Part shown: piece by piece, positions 7,448-14,709 of the stretch | Layout of the letters: the number at the start of each line of letters is the position of its first letter | Position numbering within the stretch: the first letter of the stretch is position 1 | NCBI GenBank assembly: GCA_018383375.1 | Contig: JAHAWW010000143.1 | Coordinates: forward strand, 1-14,760 | DNA from: Prevotellamassilia sp. | GTDB lineage: Bacteria > Bacteroidota > Bacteroidia > Bacteroidales > Bacteroidaceae | Direction of reading: 5' to 3' | DNA: 14,760 nucleotides | Translations under genes and position numbers: made by a program | The notes under the pieces: generated by a model | Seen by the model: only the letters and a program-made list of their open reading frames with translations | What the model was told of the DNA's origin: nothing | The model's database searches: none

Positions 7448-8323
7448 ATGCGTTTTCACTCCCTTCACTCAGTAGTCGTCTCAACGGCCTTAATAGTCGC
7501 CGGCAGTCTCGCTGCGTGTAGCTCACCAGCATCTGAACCGCAATCTCCGGCCACGACCGACAGCCTAAAATCTGCCGCAACCGACACCAACCAACTGGTG
7601 ATAGCGCTGTTGCCCACGATTGAGAACCTCCCCTACTTCTTTGCCGAAGACCGTGGCTGGTTCAAGCATAACGGCAACATCGTCGTCGAGCTTCACGGCG
7701 GGCAATTCGACTGCGACACTGCCCTGCTCGGCGGTCGCTGCGTCGTGGCACAAACCGACACCGAGCGTATCGGCATCTACACCCGTGCCGGACATCGTCT
7801 CGCTGAAATTGCCGAAGCTCCCACCGAGCGCAAACTGGTGGTTTGTGGCCGCTTGCGCATCAACAAACCCGAACAGCTTCGACTGCGCACCCTCGCTATC
7901 AGCCGACAGTCGGCCGAGGCCGTCGAGGCCTATCGCGTGATGAAACAAATTGGAGTGGAAAAAGAAGACGCTCTGCTACCGCTCATCAACGACCTGTTTT
8001 TGCGCACGTCAATGCTCAACGACAACCAAATCGACGCGGCCCTGCTACCTGAACCATTGGCCACTCAGGCCGTGACAGCCGGACACAAAGTCGTTTTGAA
8101 CCTTACAGAGAACCCCGTGATGGGCCGGCTCGCAGCCACCCAAAAGACCAAAAGCCGCAAAGACTTCGACCAAAGATGGCAGACCGTGGTGAAAATGCGT
8201 AATCAGGCAGCCGACAGCCTTAATCGCTATGGCAAGCGTGCCTGTGTGAACATCCTGAAGCAGCGCTACCGCCTCACGCCGCAAGCCTTAGACAGTCTGC
8301 ACCTTCCTCAATACGCTCACTAA
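7448..8323 (+). CDS. Substrate-binding-protein-like lipoprotein (NMT1/SsuA-type fold)
   Basis: Predicted lipoprotein of 291 residues. The signal peptide ends in a lipobox SLAAC with the lipidated Cys24, followed by a Ser/Thr/Pro-rich linker (25-47). The domain starting near residue 50 (LVIALLPTIENLPYFFAEDRGWF) has the opening typical of type-2 periplasmic binding proteins of the NMT1/THI5, ThiY and SsuA group: a strand, then a conserved aromatic pocket in front of a helix. Later, QIDAALLPEPLATQA fits the second lobe, where such proteins often read DAA-x-x-xEP. Ligand is not predictable. No ABC permease or ATPase for uptake is adjacent; the ABC-F gene downstream is not a transporter. It shares its frame with the next gene, which begins 21 bases after its stop. 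A long stem-loop lies just before its start. Confidence 0.75.
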   Translation: MRFHSLHSVVVSTALIVAGSLAACSSPASEPQSPATTDSLKSAATDTNQLVIALLPTIENLPYFFAEDRGWFKHNGNIVVELHGGQFDCDTALLGGRCVVAQTDTERIGIYTRAGHRLAEIAEAPTERKLVVCGRLRINKPEQLRLRTLAISRQSAEAVEAYRVMKQIGVEKEDALLPLINDLFLRTSMLNDNQIDAALLPEPLATQAVTAGHKVVLNLTENPVMGRLAATQKTKSRKDFDQRWQTVVKMRNQAADSLNRYGKRACVNILKQRYRLTPQALDSLHLPQYAH

Positions 8324-8344
8324 TCCCCGACCAAGACCCACACA

Positions 8345-10426
8345 GTGAACAACTTCGCTCCAAAAGCCCTCAAAGCCTTGTGCCAACACGACCTTGGCCA
8401 AGCCATTGAGGCGCTCCATAACTTCGCCTCGGCGGCCTCACTGCCGACAGATGCTTTCGGCCTTAAAAGTCTCTCTGAAGACTATGAAATGATGGTTAAC
8501 TATATGGCCGGAGGCTACGACGACCAGGCGCGCGAAAAACTCTATACGCACTTTTTGAGCCGTGCGGCACAGTGCTATTGTCAAATGGTCTACGCCGGAC
8601 TGCGCGACGATGCATCCAATGCGTTTGCCGCCACCCGTCGCACTCTGCGCCTGATGGACGTGCCCCACAGCCTACCTGAGGTGTGCCGCCATGAGGCTAC
8701 AGGCCGTGTTATCTTTGACGTGGCTTGGACTTCGCCCGTCTGGACAGGTGACGACCTTGATGCCGCCCAACAAATCATAGACTCAGACCATTTTTCATTC
8801 ACCCAAAAAGCCCTGTTGCTCAGTGGCACAATGCTCGGCGCCCTTCACTTTTTTGACGCCGCCAAACTCACCCTGCTCTTGCGCCACGCCGGCCACACCG
8901 ACGACCGACTCAGGGCGCGTGCACTGGCAGGAGCCGTTCTCGTGGCCACTCATCACCGGTCGTTGGTTGGCTTTTTCCCTTCGCTCAAAGAGGCCTTCGA
9001 CACACTGAAAGCCACACCGCGCTACGCCAGCGAACTCAGCGACCTTCAGACCGCACGCATCTTGAGCCTTGAGGTGAAAGAAATTGAGAAGAAAATGCGC
9101 GAAGAAATCATTCCGGGAATTATGGAGCACACCAAGCACCTCAAAACTGACCTTCGTCACTTTGACATCCAAGAGTTGCAAGACGAAATGGCCCGACTGA
9201 GTGCTAACCCGGAATGGGCAGAAGCCGAAAAAAACATGACAGACAAGATGGAGCAGCTCGCAACCATGCAGCAGCGGGGCTCAGACGTATTCATCGGACA
9301 ATTCAAAAGTTTCAAACAACATTTCCCCTTCTTCACCGCTGCTGCCAACTGGTTCACGCCGTTCGACACCGACCATCCGGAATTGCCGCAAAACATCCGG
9401 AAGAGTCCCGTCTTAAACCTGCTCACACAAGCTGCACAACTCTGCGACAGCGACAAGTATTCGCTCTCGTTCTTGATGGGTCAAATGAGCAACTCCGGCC
9501 TGCCCATCAACGCCGAAACTATGGACGAGCAAATAAAAAACGCCTTTGAGAGCGGCCAATTACCTTCTGTAGAGCAGATGACGCCGGCCGTGCACATTAG
9601 GCTCTATATGCAAGACCTCTATCGCTTTTTCACGCTCTTCAGAGGGCGTCAGGACGAAGTCAATCCCTTTGCCGACGATTGGCGTTTTTATGACCAATCG
9701 CCCTTCACCCCAGAAAGCCCAAACCCGAAAGCGGTTCACGAACTCGCCCAACTGGCCTTCAGCATCAAAGCCTACGAAGCCGCCGCACCGCTCTTCATGA
9801 CGAGCGAACCATCGGCCGACGTGTGCCAGAAAATTGGTTTCTGCAAAGAAATGACCCACGACTACGAAGGTGCTTGTGAGGCCTACGAGCGTGCAGATTT
9901 GTTCAAAGACGACTCTGCCTGGACGCTGCGCCGCCTCGCAGCCTGTCAGCGTGCGCGTTCTAAACCCGAGGCAGCCCTGGCACTCTATGAGCGGCTTGAG
10001 AACTTAGAGCCCGAGGCCGCCGACCTACCGCTCCATGCAGGCGAATGCCTCATCTGGCTTCAACGATATGACGAAGCGCTCAAGAAACTCTATAAGGCCT
10101 ACTATCTAGACCCCGACGACCGCCGCGTGTGGCGAGCAATGGTTTGGGCAGAACTCCAAACGGGCCATTTCGACCAAGCAGAAACTCACTTCTCGCTCAT
10201 ACTCTCCCATCAGCCCCAAGCCGGCGACTACGTCAATGCCGCCCACTGCGCCTGGCTCAGCGGCAATGTCGTTTTGGCCATCACGCGCTATCGGCTCGCC
10301 TTGACCCAAATGCCAGAGACTAAGCCCGAAGACCTGCTCACACCAGACAAAACCCTCTTGACAGCACATGGCATCACGCAGACCGATATATATATAATGA
10401 GAGACGCCATCGGCTCTAATGCCTGA
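8345..10426 (+). CDS. Large TPR-repeat protein of unknown role, GTG start
   Basis: Predicted soluble protein of 693 residues; I see no signal peptide or membrane segment. The N-terminal two thirds are helical and unassigned, with a charged, coiled-coil-like stretch at about 240-310 (VKEIEKKMREEIIPGIMEH onward). From about 464 to 660 there are several 34-residue TPR-like helix pairs, for example DYEGACEAYERADLFKDD, KPEAALALYERLENLEPEAA, RYDEALKKLYKAYYLDPDD and HFDQAETHFSLILSHQP. Such arrays usually form protein-binding scaffolds. GTG at 8345 is the first possible usual start: an in-frame stop lies at 8321 and the first in-frame ATG is 48 codons further in. It starts 21 bases after the lipoprotein gene and ends 46 bases before the ABC-F gene, so co-transcription is likely. 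Homologues annotated only as TPR proteins probably exist in Bacteroidales. Confidence 0.8.
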   Translation: MNNFAPKALKALCQHDLGQAIEALHNFASAASLPTDAFGLKSLSEDYEMMVNYMAGGYDDQAREKLYTHFLSRAAQCYCQMVYAGLRDDASNAFAATRRTLRLMDVPHSLPEVCRHEATGRVIFDVAWTSPVWTGDDLDAAQQIIDSDHFSFTQKALLLSGTMLGALHFFDAAKLTLLLRHAGHTDDRLRARALAGAVLVATHHRSLVGFFPSLKEAFDTLKATPRYASELSDLQTARILSLEVKEIEKKMREEIIPGIMEHTKHLKTDLRHFDIQELQDEMARLSANPEWAEAEKNMTDKMEQLATMQQRGSDVFIGQFKSFKQHFPFFTAAANWFTPFDTDHPELPQNIRKSPVLNLLTQAAQLCDSDKYSLSFLMGQMSNSGLPINAETMDEQIKNAFESGQLPSVEQMTPAVHIRLYMQDLYRFFTLFRGRQDEVNPFADDWRFYDQSPFTPESPNPKAVHELAQLAFSIKAYEAAAPLFMTSEPSADVCQKIGFCKEMTHDYEGACEAYERADLFKDDSAWTLRRLAACQRARSKPEAALALYERLENLEPEAADLPLHAGECLIWLQRYDEALKKLYKAYYLDPDDRRVWRAMVWAELQTGHFDQAETHFSLILSHQPQAGDYVNAAHCAWLSGNVVLAITRYRLALTQMPETKPEDLLTPDKTLLTAHGITQTDIYIMRDAIGSNA

Positions 10427-10472
10427 CAGACAATCATTCACCCAAAAGTAACCCCATAAAATCTGAATTTTA

Positions 10473-12167
10473 ATGGCTACGACAGACGACAAGAAAATCA
10501 TCTTCTCGATGGTGGGTCTATCCAAAACCATCAAGCAAACCAACAAGCAGGTGCTTAAAGACATCTACCTGTCATTCTTCTACGGTGCCAAAATCGGCAT
10601 CATCGGCCTCAACGGAGCCGGCAAATCGACACTGATGAAAATCATAGCCGGCATTGACAATGACTATCAAGGCGAGGTGGTCTTTTCACCGGGCTACACC
10701 GTGGGATATCTGCCACAGGAACCGCAACTCGACGACAACAAAACCGTGTTGGAGATTGTGCACGAAGGCGTGCAGCCCATCGTAGATGCCTTGAAAGAAT
10801 ATGACGAAGTGAACCGACTCTTCGGCGAACCCGAATATTACGAAGACCCCGAGAAGATGGAACGTCTGATGACACGCCAGGGCGAACTGCAAGACATCAT
10901 CGATAGCACTGACGGCTGGAATCTCGACAACAGGCTTGAGCGAGCTATGAGTGCCCTGCGTCTGCCGCCGGCTGACCAGAAGGCTGCACACCTCTCGGGT
11001 GGTGAACGCCGCCGCGTGGCCTTGTGCCGATTGTTGCTGCAAAAACCAGACGTGCTCTTGCTTGACGAACCGACCAACCACCTTGATGCCGAGAGCATCG
11101 ACTGGCTGGAACAGCATCTCAATCAGTATGAAGGCACCGTCATTGCCGTGACCCACGACCGCTATTTCCTGGATGACGTGGCAGGTTGGATACTCGAACT
11201 CGACCGTGGCGAGGGCATACCCTGGAAAGGCAACTATTCCTCATGGCTTGAGCAAAAGACACGCCGCATGGAGCAGGAAGAAAAAACGGCCAGCAAGCGT
11301 CGCAAGACTCTCGAACGCGAACTTGAATGGGTGCGTATGGCGCCCAAAGCACGTCAGGCCAAGGGTAAGGCTCGTCTGAAATCATACGACAAACTCTTGG
11401 GCGAAGACCAAAAAGAGAAAGAGCAGAAACTGGAAATATACATCCCCGACGGACCGCGCCTCGGCGCCAAAGTCATCGAAGCCGAACACGTGGCAAAAGC
11501 CTACGGCGAGAAGGTGCTCTTCTCAGACCTCAACTTCACGCTGCCCCAAGGCGGCATCATTGGCGTGATTGGCCCCAACGGCGCCGGCAAAACCACCCTG
11601 TTCAAACTCATCATGGGGATTGAACAACCTGATAGCGGCACGTTCAGCGTGGGTGAGACTGTGAAACTGGCCTACGTAGACCAACAACACGGCGACATTG
11701 ATCCCAACAAATCGGTTTATGAGATGGTGAGCGGCGGCAACGAACTGATGCGTATGGGCGGCCGCGACATCAACGCCAGAGCCTACATCAGCAAATTCAA
11801 TTTCAGCGGCGCAGACCAGGAGAAGCGTTGCGGTGTGCTCTCAGGCGGTGAGCGCAACCGTCTGCACCTGGCTATGGCCCTGAAGAGTGAGGCCAATGTC
11901 ATCTTGCTTGACGAACCGACCAACGACATTGATGTCAACACCCTCCGGGCATTGGAAGAAGGCCTTGAGGCCTATGCCGGATGTGCCGTGGTCATCAGCC
12001 ACGACCGCTGGTTCCTCGACCGCATCTGCACGCATATCTTGGCCTTTGAGGGTGACGGCACCGTGTATTTCTACGAAGGCAGTTACAGTGAATATGAAGC
12101 GCACAAGGCACGCCGGCTCGGCATCACGGAAACCGGACGCACACGCTACCGCGGACTGGAAGCCTAA
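10473..12167 (+). CDS. ettA: ABC-F ATPase, energy-dependent translational throttle EttA
   Basis: Cytosolic ribosome-associated ABC-F protein with two ATPase domains and no membrane domain. Domain 1 has Walker A GLNGAGKST (45-53), signature LSGGE (174-178) and Walker B VLLLDEP (194-200). Domain 2 has GPNGAGKTT (367-375), LSGGE (456-460) and VILLDEP (476-482). Both catalytic Glu residues (199, 481) are present. The linker between the domains (about 245-320) carries WVRMAPKARQAKGKARL (286-302), the P-site-tRNA interaction segment characteristic of EttA, and an insertion near 95-145 fits the EttA arm. The length of 564 is close to the E. coli protein. In E. coli, EttA binds the ribosomal E site and gates entry into elongation according to ATP/ADP level; the same role is inferred here. 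The context (TPR upstream, YigZ downstream) adds nothing specific. Confidence 0.92.
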   Translation: MATTDDKKIIFSMVGLSKTIKQTNKQVLKDIYLSFFYGAKIGIIGLNGAGKSTLMKIIAGIDNDYQGEVVFSPGYTVGYLPQEPQLDDNKTVLEIVHEGVQPIVDALKEYDEVNRLFGEPEYYEDPEKMERLMTRQGELQDIIDSTDGWNLDNRLERAMSALRLPPADQKAAHLSGGERRRVALCRLLLQKPDVLLLDEPTNHLDAESIDWLEQHLNQYEGTVIAVTHDRYFLDDVAGWILELDRGEGIPWKGNYSSWLEQKTRRMEQEEKTASKRRKTLERELEWVRMAPKARQAKGKARLKSYDKLLGEDQKEKEQKLEIYIPDGPRLGAKVIEAEHVAKAYGEKVLFSDLNFTLPQGGIIGVIGPNGAGKTTLFKLIMGIEQPDSGTFSVGETVKLAYVDQQHGDIDPNKSVYEMVSGGNELMRMGGRDINARAYISKFNFSGADQEKRCGVLSGGERNRLHLAMALKSEANVILLDEPTNDIDVNTLRALEEGLEAYAGCAVVISHDRWFLDRICTHILAFEGDGTVYFYEGSYSEYEAHKARRLGITETGRTRYRGLEA

Positions 12168-12194
12168 GAATTCACCCGAAAAATTATCTAACCA

Positions 12195-12803
12195 TTGACA
12201 GACACTTATCTCATTCCTGCACAAGAAAGCCAGACCGTCTACACAGAGATGCGTAGTCGGTTTCTGGCTTTTGTCTATGGTGTGGAAAACGAAGATGAGG
12301 CCAAAGAGCGCCTTGCCACCTTGCGCAAAACCCATTTCGACGCCCGCCACGTCTGTTATGCCTATGTCATTGGGCCACACGGTGAACACACACGGCAAAA
12401 TGACGACGGCGAACCCTCAGGCACGGCCGGTGCGCCCATTGCCAGACAAATCCGTTCGGCCGGACTGACCAACGTGCTCGTGGCCGTGGTGCGCTATTTC
12501 GGGGGCGTGAAACTTGGCACAGGCCGACTTGGCGTGGCCTACAAGACAGCAGCGGCAGAGGCCCTGACCGAAGCCGGAGCCAAAGAGGTGGTAATGAAAG
12601 ACAGTCTTAAGGTGGCAGCACCCTACGACGTGGCCGACACGGCTATGCGTCTCATCCGAAATGCCGGAGCCGACATCACCGCTCGAGACTATACCGCCAC
12701 TGAGACTATCTTGACTGTGGCCGTGCGCTGTAGCGACGCCGAAAGCCTCAAAGACACTTTGTCAAAAATCCATACCCTGCACTTCATAGACGACCAGCCA
12801 TGA
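12195..12803 (+). CDS. YigZ/IMPACT-family protein (UPF0029), probable TTG start
   Basis: Member of the YigZ/IMPACT family, 202 residues from the TTG. The conserved core is present: FDARHVCYAYVIG (48-60), DDGEPSGTAGAPI (70-82) and VVRYFGGVKLGTGRLGVAY (98-116), followed by a ferredoxin-like C-terminal domain (about 135-200). Molecular function in bacteria is not settled; eukaryotic IMPACT regulates GCN2, and bacterial relatives have been linked to RNA or ribosome binding. The start is unusual. An in-frame TAA at 12189-12191 leaves TTG at 12195 as the earliest start, and the next in-frame ATG (12249) would delete the first 18 residues (MTDTYLIPAQESQTVYTE), which resemble the usual family N-terminus. 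I therefore prefer TTG. The stop overlaps the start of the GNAT gene by four bases. Confidence 0.88.
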   Translation: MTDTYLIPAQESQTVYTEMRSRFLAFVYGVENEDEAKERLATLRKTHFDARHVCYAYVIGPHGEHTRQNDDGEPSGTAGAPIARQIRSAGLTNVLVAVVRYFGGVKLGTGRLGVAYKTAAAEALTEAGAKEVVMKDSLKVAAPYDVADTAMRLIRNAGADITARDYTATETILTVAVRCSDAESLKDTLSKIHTLHFIDDQP

Positions 12804-13351
12804 AGCCTATTTCAACTCTCACGTTCTCTCCTCTTCATTCCACTCATCCACATCTTGGCGCAGCCACAGCACTCTACGAAACCGCTTTCCCAGAGGCTGA
12901 ACGCCGAGACACCGCGCTTTGGCTTGACCTGATGACAACATCGCGGCAGTTTCACGCTCTGGCGATAATGACCGGTGAGGCTTTCGCAGGATTGATCACA
13001 TGGTGGCAGTTGACAGACGACTTCTGCTACGTGGAGCATTTTGCCATAGCCCCTTCACTGCGCTCAGCCGGCATTGGCGGCGTTGCTTTGGAGCAGTTTG
13101 TGAATGAACGAAAGGGGTATGTGGTGCTTGAAGTGGAACCACCGACCGACGAAATGCCGCGACGTCGCATAGGTTTCTACTCCCGCCACGGCTTCTCGCT
13201 TTGGACGCTCCCCTATCGCCAACCGCCCTACCGGTCTGGCGGCGATTGGCTCGACCTCTGCCTGATGAGCACTGCCAAAGAACCCACGCAAGACGTCGCA
13301 GAGCGTTTGGTGAAGACGTTGCATCAGTCTGTTTATGGTTTAGAATGCTGA
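12800..13351 (+). CDS. GNAT-family N-acetyltransferase
   Basis: Acetyl-CoA-dependent acyltransferase of 183 residues. Motif A is visible as VEHFAIAPSLRSAGIGGVAL (78-97), where R-S-A-G-I-G is the pyrophosphate-binding loop, and motif B as GFYSRHGFSL (125-134). The segment LEVEPPTDEMPRRRIGFY sits where GNAT enzymes hold strand beta5. The acceptor substrate cannot be read from the sequence. The ATG overlaps the stop of the YigZ-like gene (ATGA at 12800-12803), so the two are very likely translationally coupled. The gene ends the + strand run; the hairpin after it (13387-13416) has its T-run on the other strand. Confidence 0.85.
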   Translation: MKPISTLTFSPLHSTHPHLGAATALYETAFPEAERRDTALWLDLMTTSRQFHALAIMTGEAFAGLITWWQLTDDFCYVEHFAIAPSLRSAGIGGVALEQFVNERKGYVVLEVEPPTDEMPRRRIGFYSRHGFSLWTLPYRQPPYRSGGDWLDLCLMSTAKEPTQDVAERLVKTLHQSVYGLEC

Positions 13352-13382
13352 AAAATGGTTTTGACGCGCTTTCTGCTGAGAT

Positions 13383-13416
13383 AAAAATGAGCCGCTACGT
13401 TTGTCGCAGCGGCTCA
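13383..13416 (-). terminator. Intrinsic terminator of the amidase gene, between convergent genes
   Basis: ATGAGCCGCT (13387-13396) and AGCGGCTCAT (13407+1 to 13416) are perfect 10-bp complements around an 11-base loop. On the - strand the stem runs into TTTTT (13387-13383), 36 bases after the amidase stop codon. On the + strand it is followed by AAATGATGA, so any effect on the GNAT transcript would be weaker. Confidence 0.85.
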
Positions 13417-13451
13417 TAAATGATGATAGTTACAATTCTTTTTCTTTCGTG

Positions 13452-14138
13452 TCACTCGACAGCACTTTTTTGCGCTTCAACGGCTTTTGTGAGCCGCTCC
13501 ATCACGCGCTTATATTCTGTCTGTGTGATGTCGACCTTGCCCAGACACTTCGACTGCGGATGGCGGGCTTTGTAGGCGTTGCGCACCATCTCGTGGGTCA
13601 CGACATTGGCCAAAGGTATCTTATATTGGCTCATGATGGGCAGCAGATAGTCAATGGCACTGGCAATCTGGTCGTCTGTGAGTGGTGACTCAAGCGTATT
13701 GCCTTGAAACTCAATACCTATGGTGAAGTTGTTGCAACCATCTCGTCCGTTGAGCGTTGAGGGTCCGGCGTGGTAGGTGACAACCGTGGGCTGACACATG
13801 ACATAGCGCGTGCCGTCTATGTCGATGACCACGTGTGTACCCACTTTACGCTTGCCGTCTGTGAGCACCTCAAGCGAGCGCTCCACAGTGGGCTCGGCGG
13901 TGTGATGAAGGATGACGCCTTTCACTTCGTTGACTCTCTCACGATTGAAGTTTGGCGTAGGATAGTCGATTTCTTTATACGTCTTGTCCTCAATCGTTTC
14001 AGGCGCCACGCTGTCGGTGGACGTTGAGGAAGCGATGGTGGCCACCGATGATGGTGACGTAGGCGCCGAATGTTTATCGGCACAAGCCGTGAGAGCTATC
14101 GTGAATAAGGCGCAAAATGTGACATGACGTAGGTTCAT
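13452..14138 (-). CDS. N-acetylmuramoyl-L-alanine amidase (amidase_2/PGRP fold) lipoprotein
   Basis: Cell-wall amidase expected to cut the bond between N-acetylmuramic acid and the stem peptide. The 228-residue protein begins with a lipoprotein signal: lipobox LTAC with Cys19, then a Ser/Thr-rich linker (about 23-50). The amidase_2 domain starts with GVILHHT (74-80) and continues through GTHVVIDIDGTRYV (100-113), HAG (123-125) and GIEFQGN (141-147). Likely zinc ligands are His78 or His79, His182 in VVTHEMVR, and Cys198 in SKCLGKVD. A Cys at the third ligand is as in T7 lysozyme and PGRPs; AmpD-type enzymes have Asp. I chose the ATG at 14138 because the longer frame from 14228 would place 30 residues before the signal peptide. 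A TAACTTTG promoter element lies about 92 bases upstream, and its own terminator follows. It converges on the GNAT gene. Confidence 0.9.
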   Translation of the reverse strand: MNLRHVTFCALFTIALTACADKHSAPTSPSSVATIASSTSTDSVAPETIEDKTYKEIDYPTPNFNRERVNEVKGVILHHTAEPTVERSLEVLTDGKRKVGTHVVIDIDGTRYVMCQPTVVTYHAGPSTLNGRDGCNNFTIGIEFQGNTLESPLTDDQIASAIDYLLPIMSQYKIPLANVVTHEMVRNAYKARHPQSKCLGKVDITQTEYKRVMERLTKAVEAQKSAVE

Positions 14139-14229
14139 AAGTGTGTTAATCTGATGATGAATGAATTGAGAGAAAAAATCGTGAGGCATAGGGGCATTGA
14201 TAAAAGGAAAATGCTTGTGCGTCACCACA

Positions 14230-14237
14230 CAAAGTTA
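14230..14237 (-). promoter_or_regulatory. Bacteroidetes-type -7 promoter element for the amidase gene
   Basis: Read on the - strand, TAACTTTG matches the TAnnTTTG consensus. Its context (ATATTTTTTATAACTTTG) resembles that of the pgk promoter (ATCTTTTTTGTATTTTTG). The transcript would carry a leader of about 85 bases. A short palindrome ATTCGCCGAAT (14250-14260) sits just upstream and could be a protein site. Confidence 0.5.
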
Positions 14238-14274
14238 TAAAAAATATCGATTCGCCGAATGACGCGAGACGTAT

Positions 14275-14547
14275 CGTTTTGTCTTTTTGTTATATGCCCC
14301 AAAAGACCTATCTTCGTATAAAGAGGAAGAATGTAGTGGCTTGGCGGCCACTTTTTTTGTATTTGAGGGCCTTACGGGCATAAGAACAGTTTTTTCGGCT
14401 ATAAGGTCAGAAATTTCTCGGCCTATTGTCGGACAAATTATGACTAAGAAAAACACAGATTTGAGCTTTTGTGCGGCGCCCAATCGGCTTTCAGTGGCAA
14501 AGAAATTGACTTATAGGACTAAATATCAACCTCTTACAATATTCTGA
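14275..14547 (+). repeat. Intergenic element, copy B
   Basis: This is the second copy of the element at 5645-5880, here on the + strand and less interrupted. It occupies most of the gap between the amidase promoter and the tRNA-Pro terminator. One frame is open for 86 codons (14287-14547), including the segment FFVFEGLTGIRTVFSAIRSE. Copy A has a similar frame (FFVDKALTGLSPVF, with E, S, G, L and S kept at the same spacing) but no matching start. The open frame starts with a non-ATG codon upstream of a terminator-like hairpin, and I do not recognise the product, so I do not call it a gene. From 14548 to 14650 the DNA is A/T-rich and I see nothing more. Confidence 0.7.
14335..14358 (+). terminator. 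Terminator-like hairpin in element copy B
   Basis: AGTGGC (14335-14340) pairs with GCCACT (14347-14352) around a six-base loop, and seven T follow (14352-14358, the first inside the stem). It corresponds in position to the hairpin at 5797-5824 in copy A. No known + strand gene lies upstream within 980 bases, so it would end a short RNA started inside the element or silence read-through. Confidence 0.6.
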
Positions 14548-14650
14548 ACTTATTTAGAGCGAATTTTGCAGATATTTAACAAAATCAACAATAGATGTCA
14601 TAAATGATTAAATAATAAACAGCAGCGTCACGAAAGACACGGAAATATGT

Positions 14651-14704
14651 ACAAACAAAAAGGAAGACATCTTAGCCAGTTGCCTGACTTGTGATGTCTT
14701 CCTT
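14651..14704 (-). terminator. Intrinsic terminator after tRNA-Pro
   Basis: AAGGAAGACATC (14660-14671) and GATGTCTTCCTT (14693-14704) form a perfect 12-bp stem. The 21-base loop carries a smaller stem (AGCCAG/CTGACT with one mismatch). On the - strand the structure is followed by TTTTTGTTTGT. It begins six bases after the tRNA discriminator base. Confidence 0.88.
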
Positions 14705-14709
14705 ACCAG

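Noticed and set aside
10387..10397. TA-repeat near the end of the TPR gene (TATATATATA)
   Set aside because: It lies within the coding sequence, translates normally, and is too short to be called a microsatellite or promoter.
10473..12167. Possible antibiotic-resistance ABC-F protein
   Set aside because: The EttA-type arm and linker segment (KARQAKGKARL) and the overall length point to EttA, not to a resistance subfamily.
11841..12398. 185-codon open frame on the - strand across the ettA/yigZ junction
   Set aside because: It overlaps two well-supported genes on the other strand and resembles no family I know.
14139..14228. Longer N-terminus for the amidase
   Set aside because: The lipoprotein signal begins at the internal Met (14138); the longer form would bury it and would start almost at the predicted transcription start.
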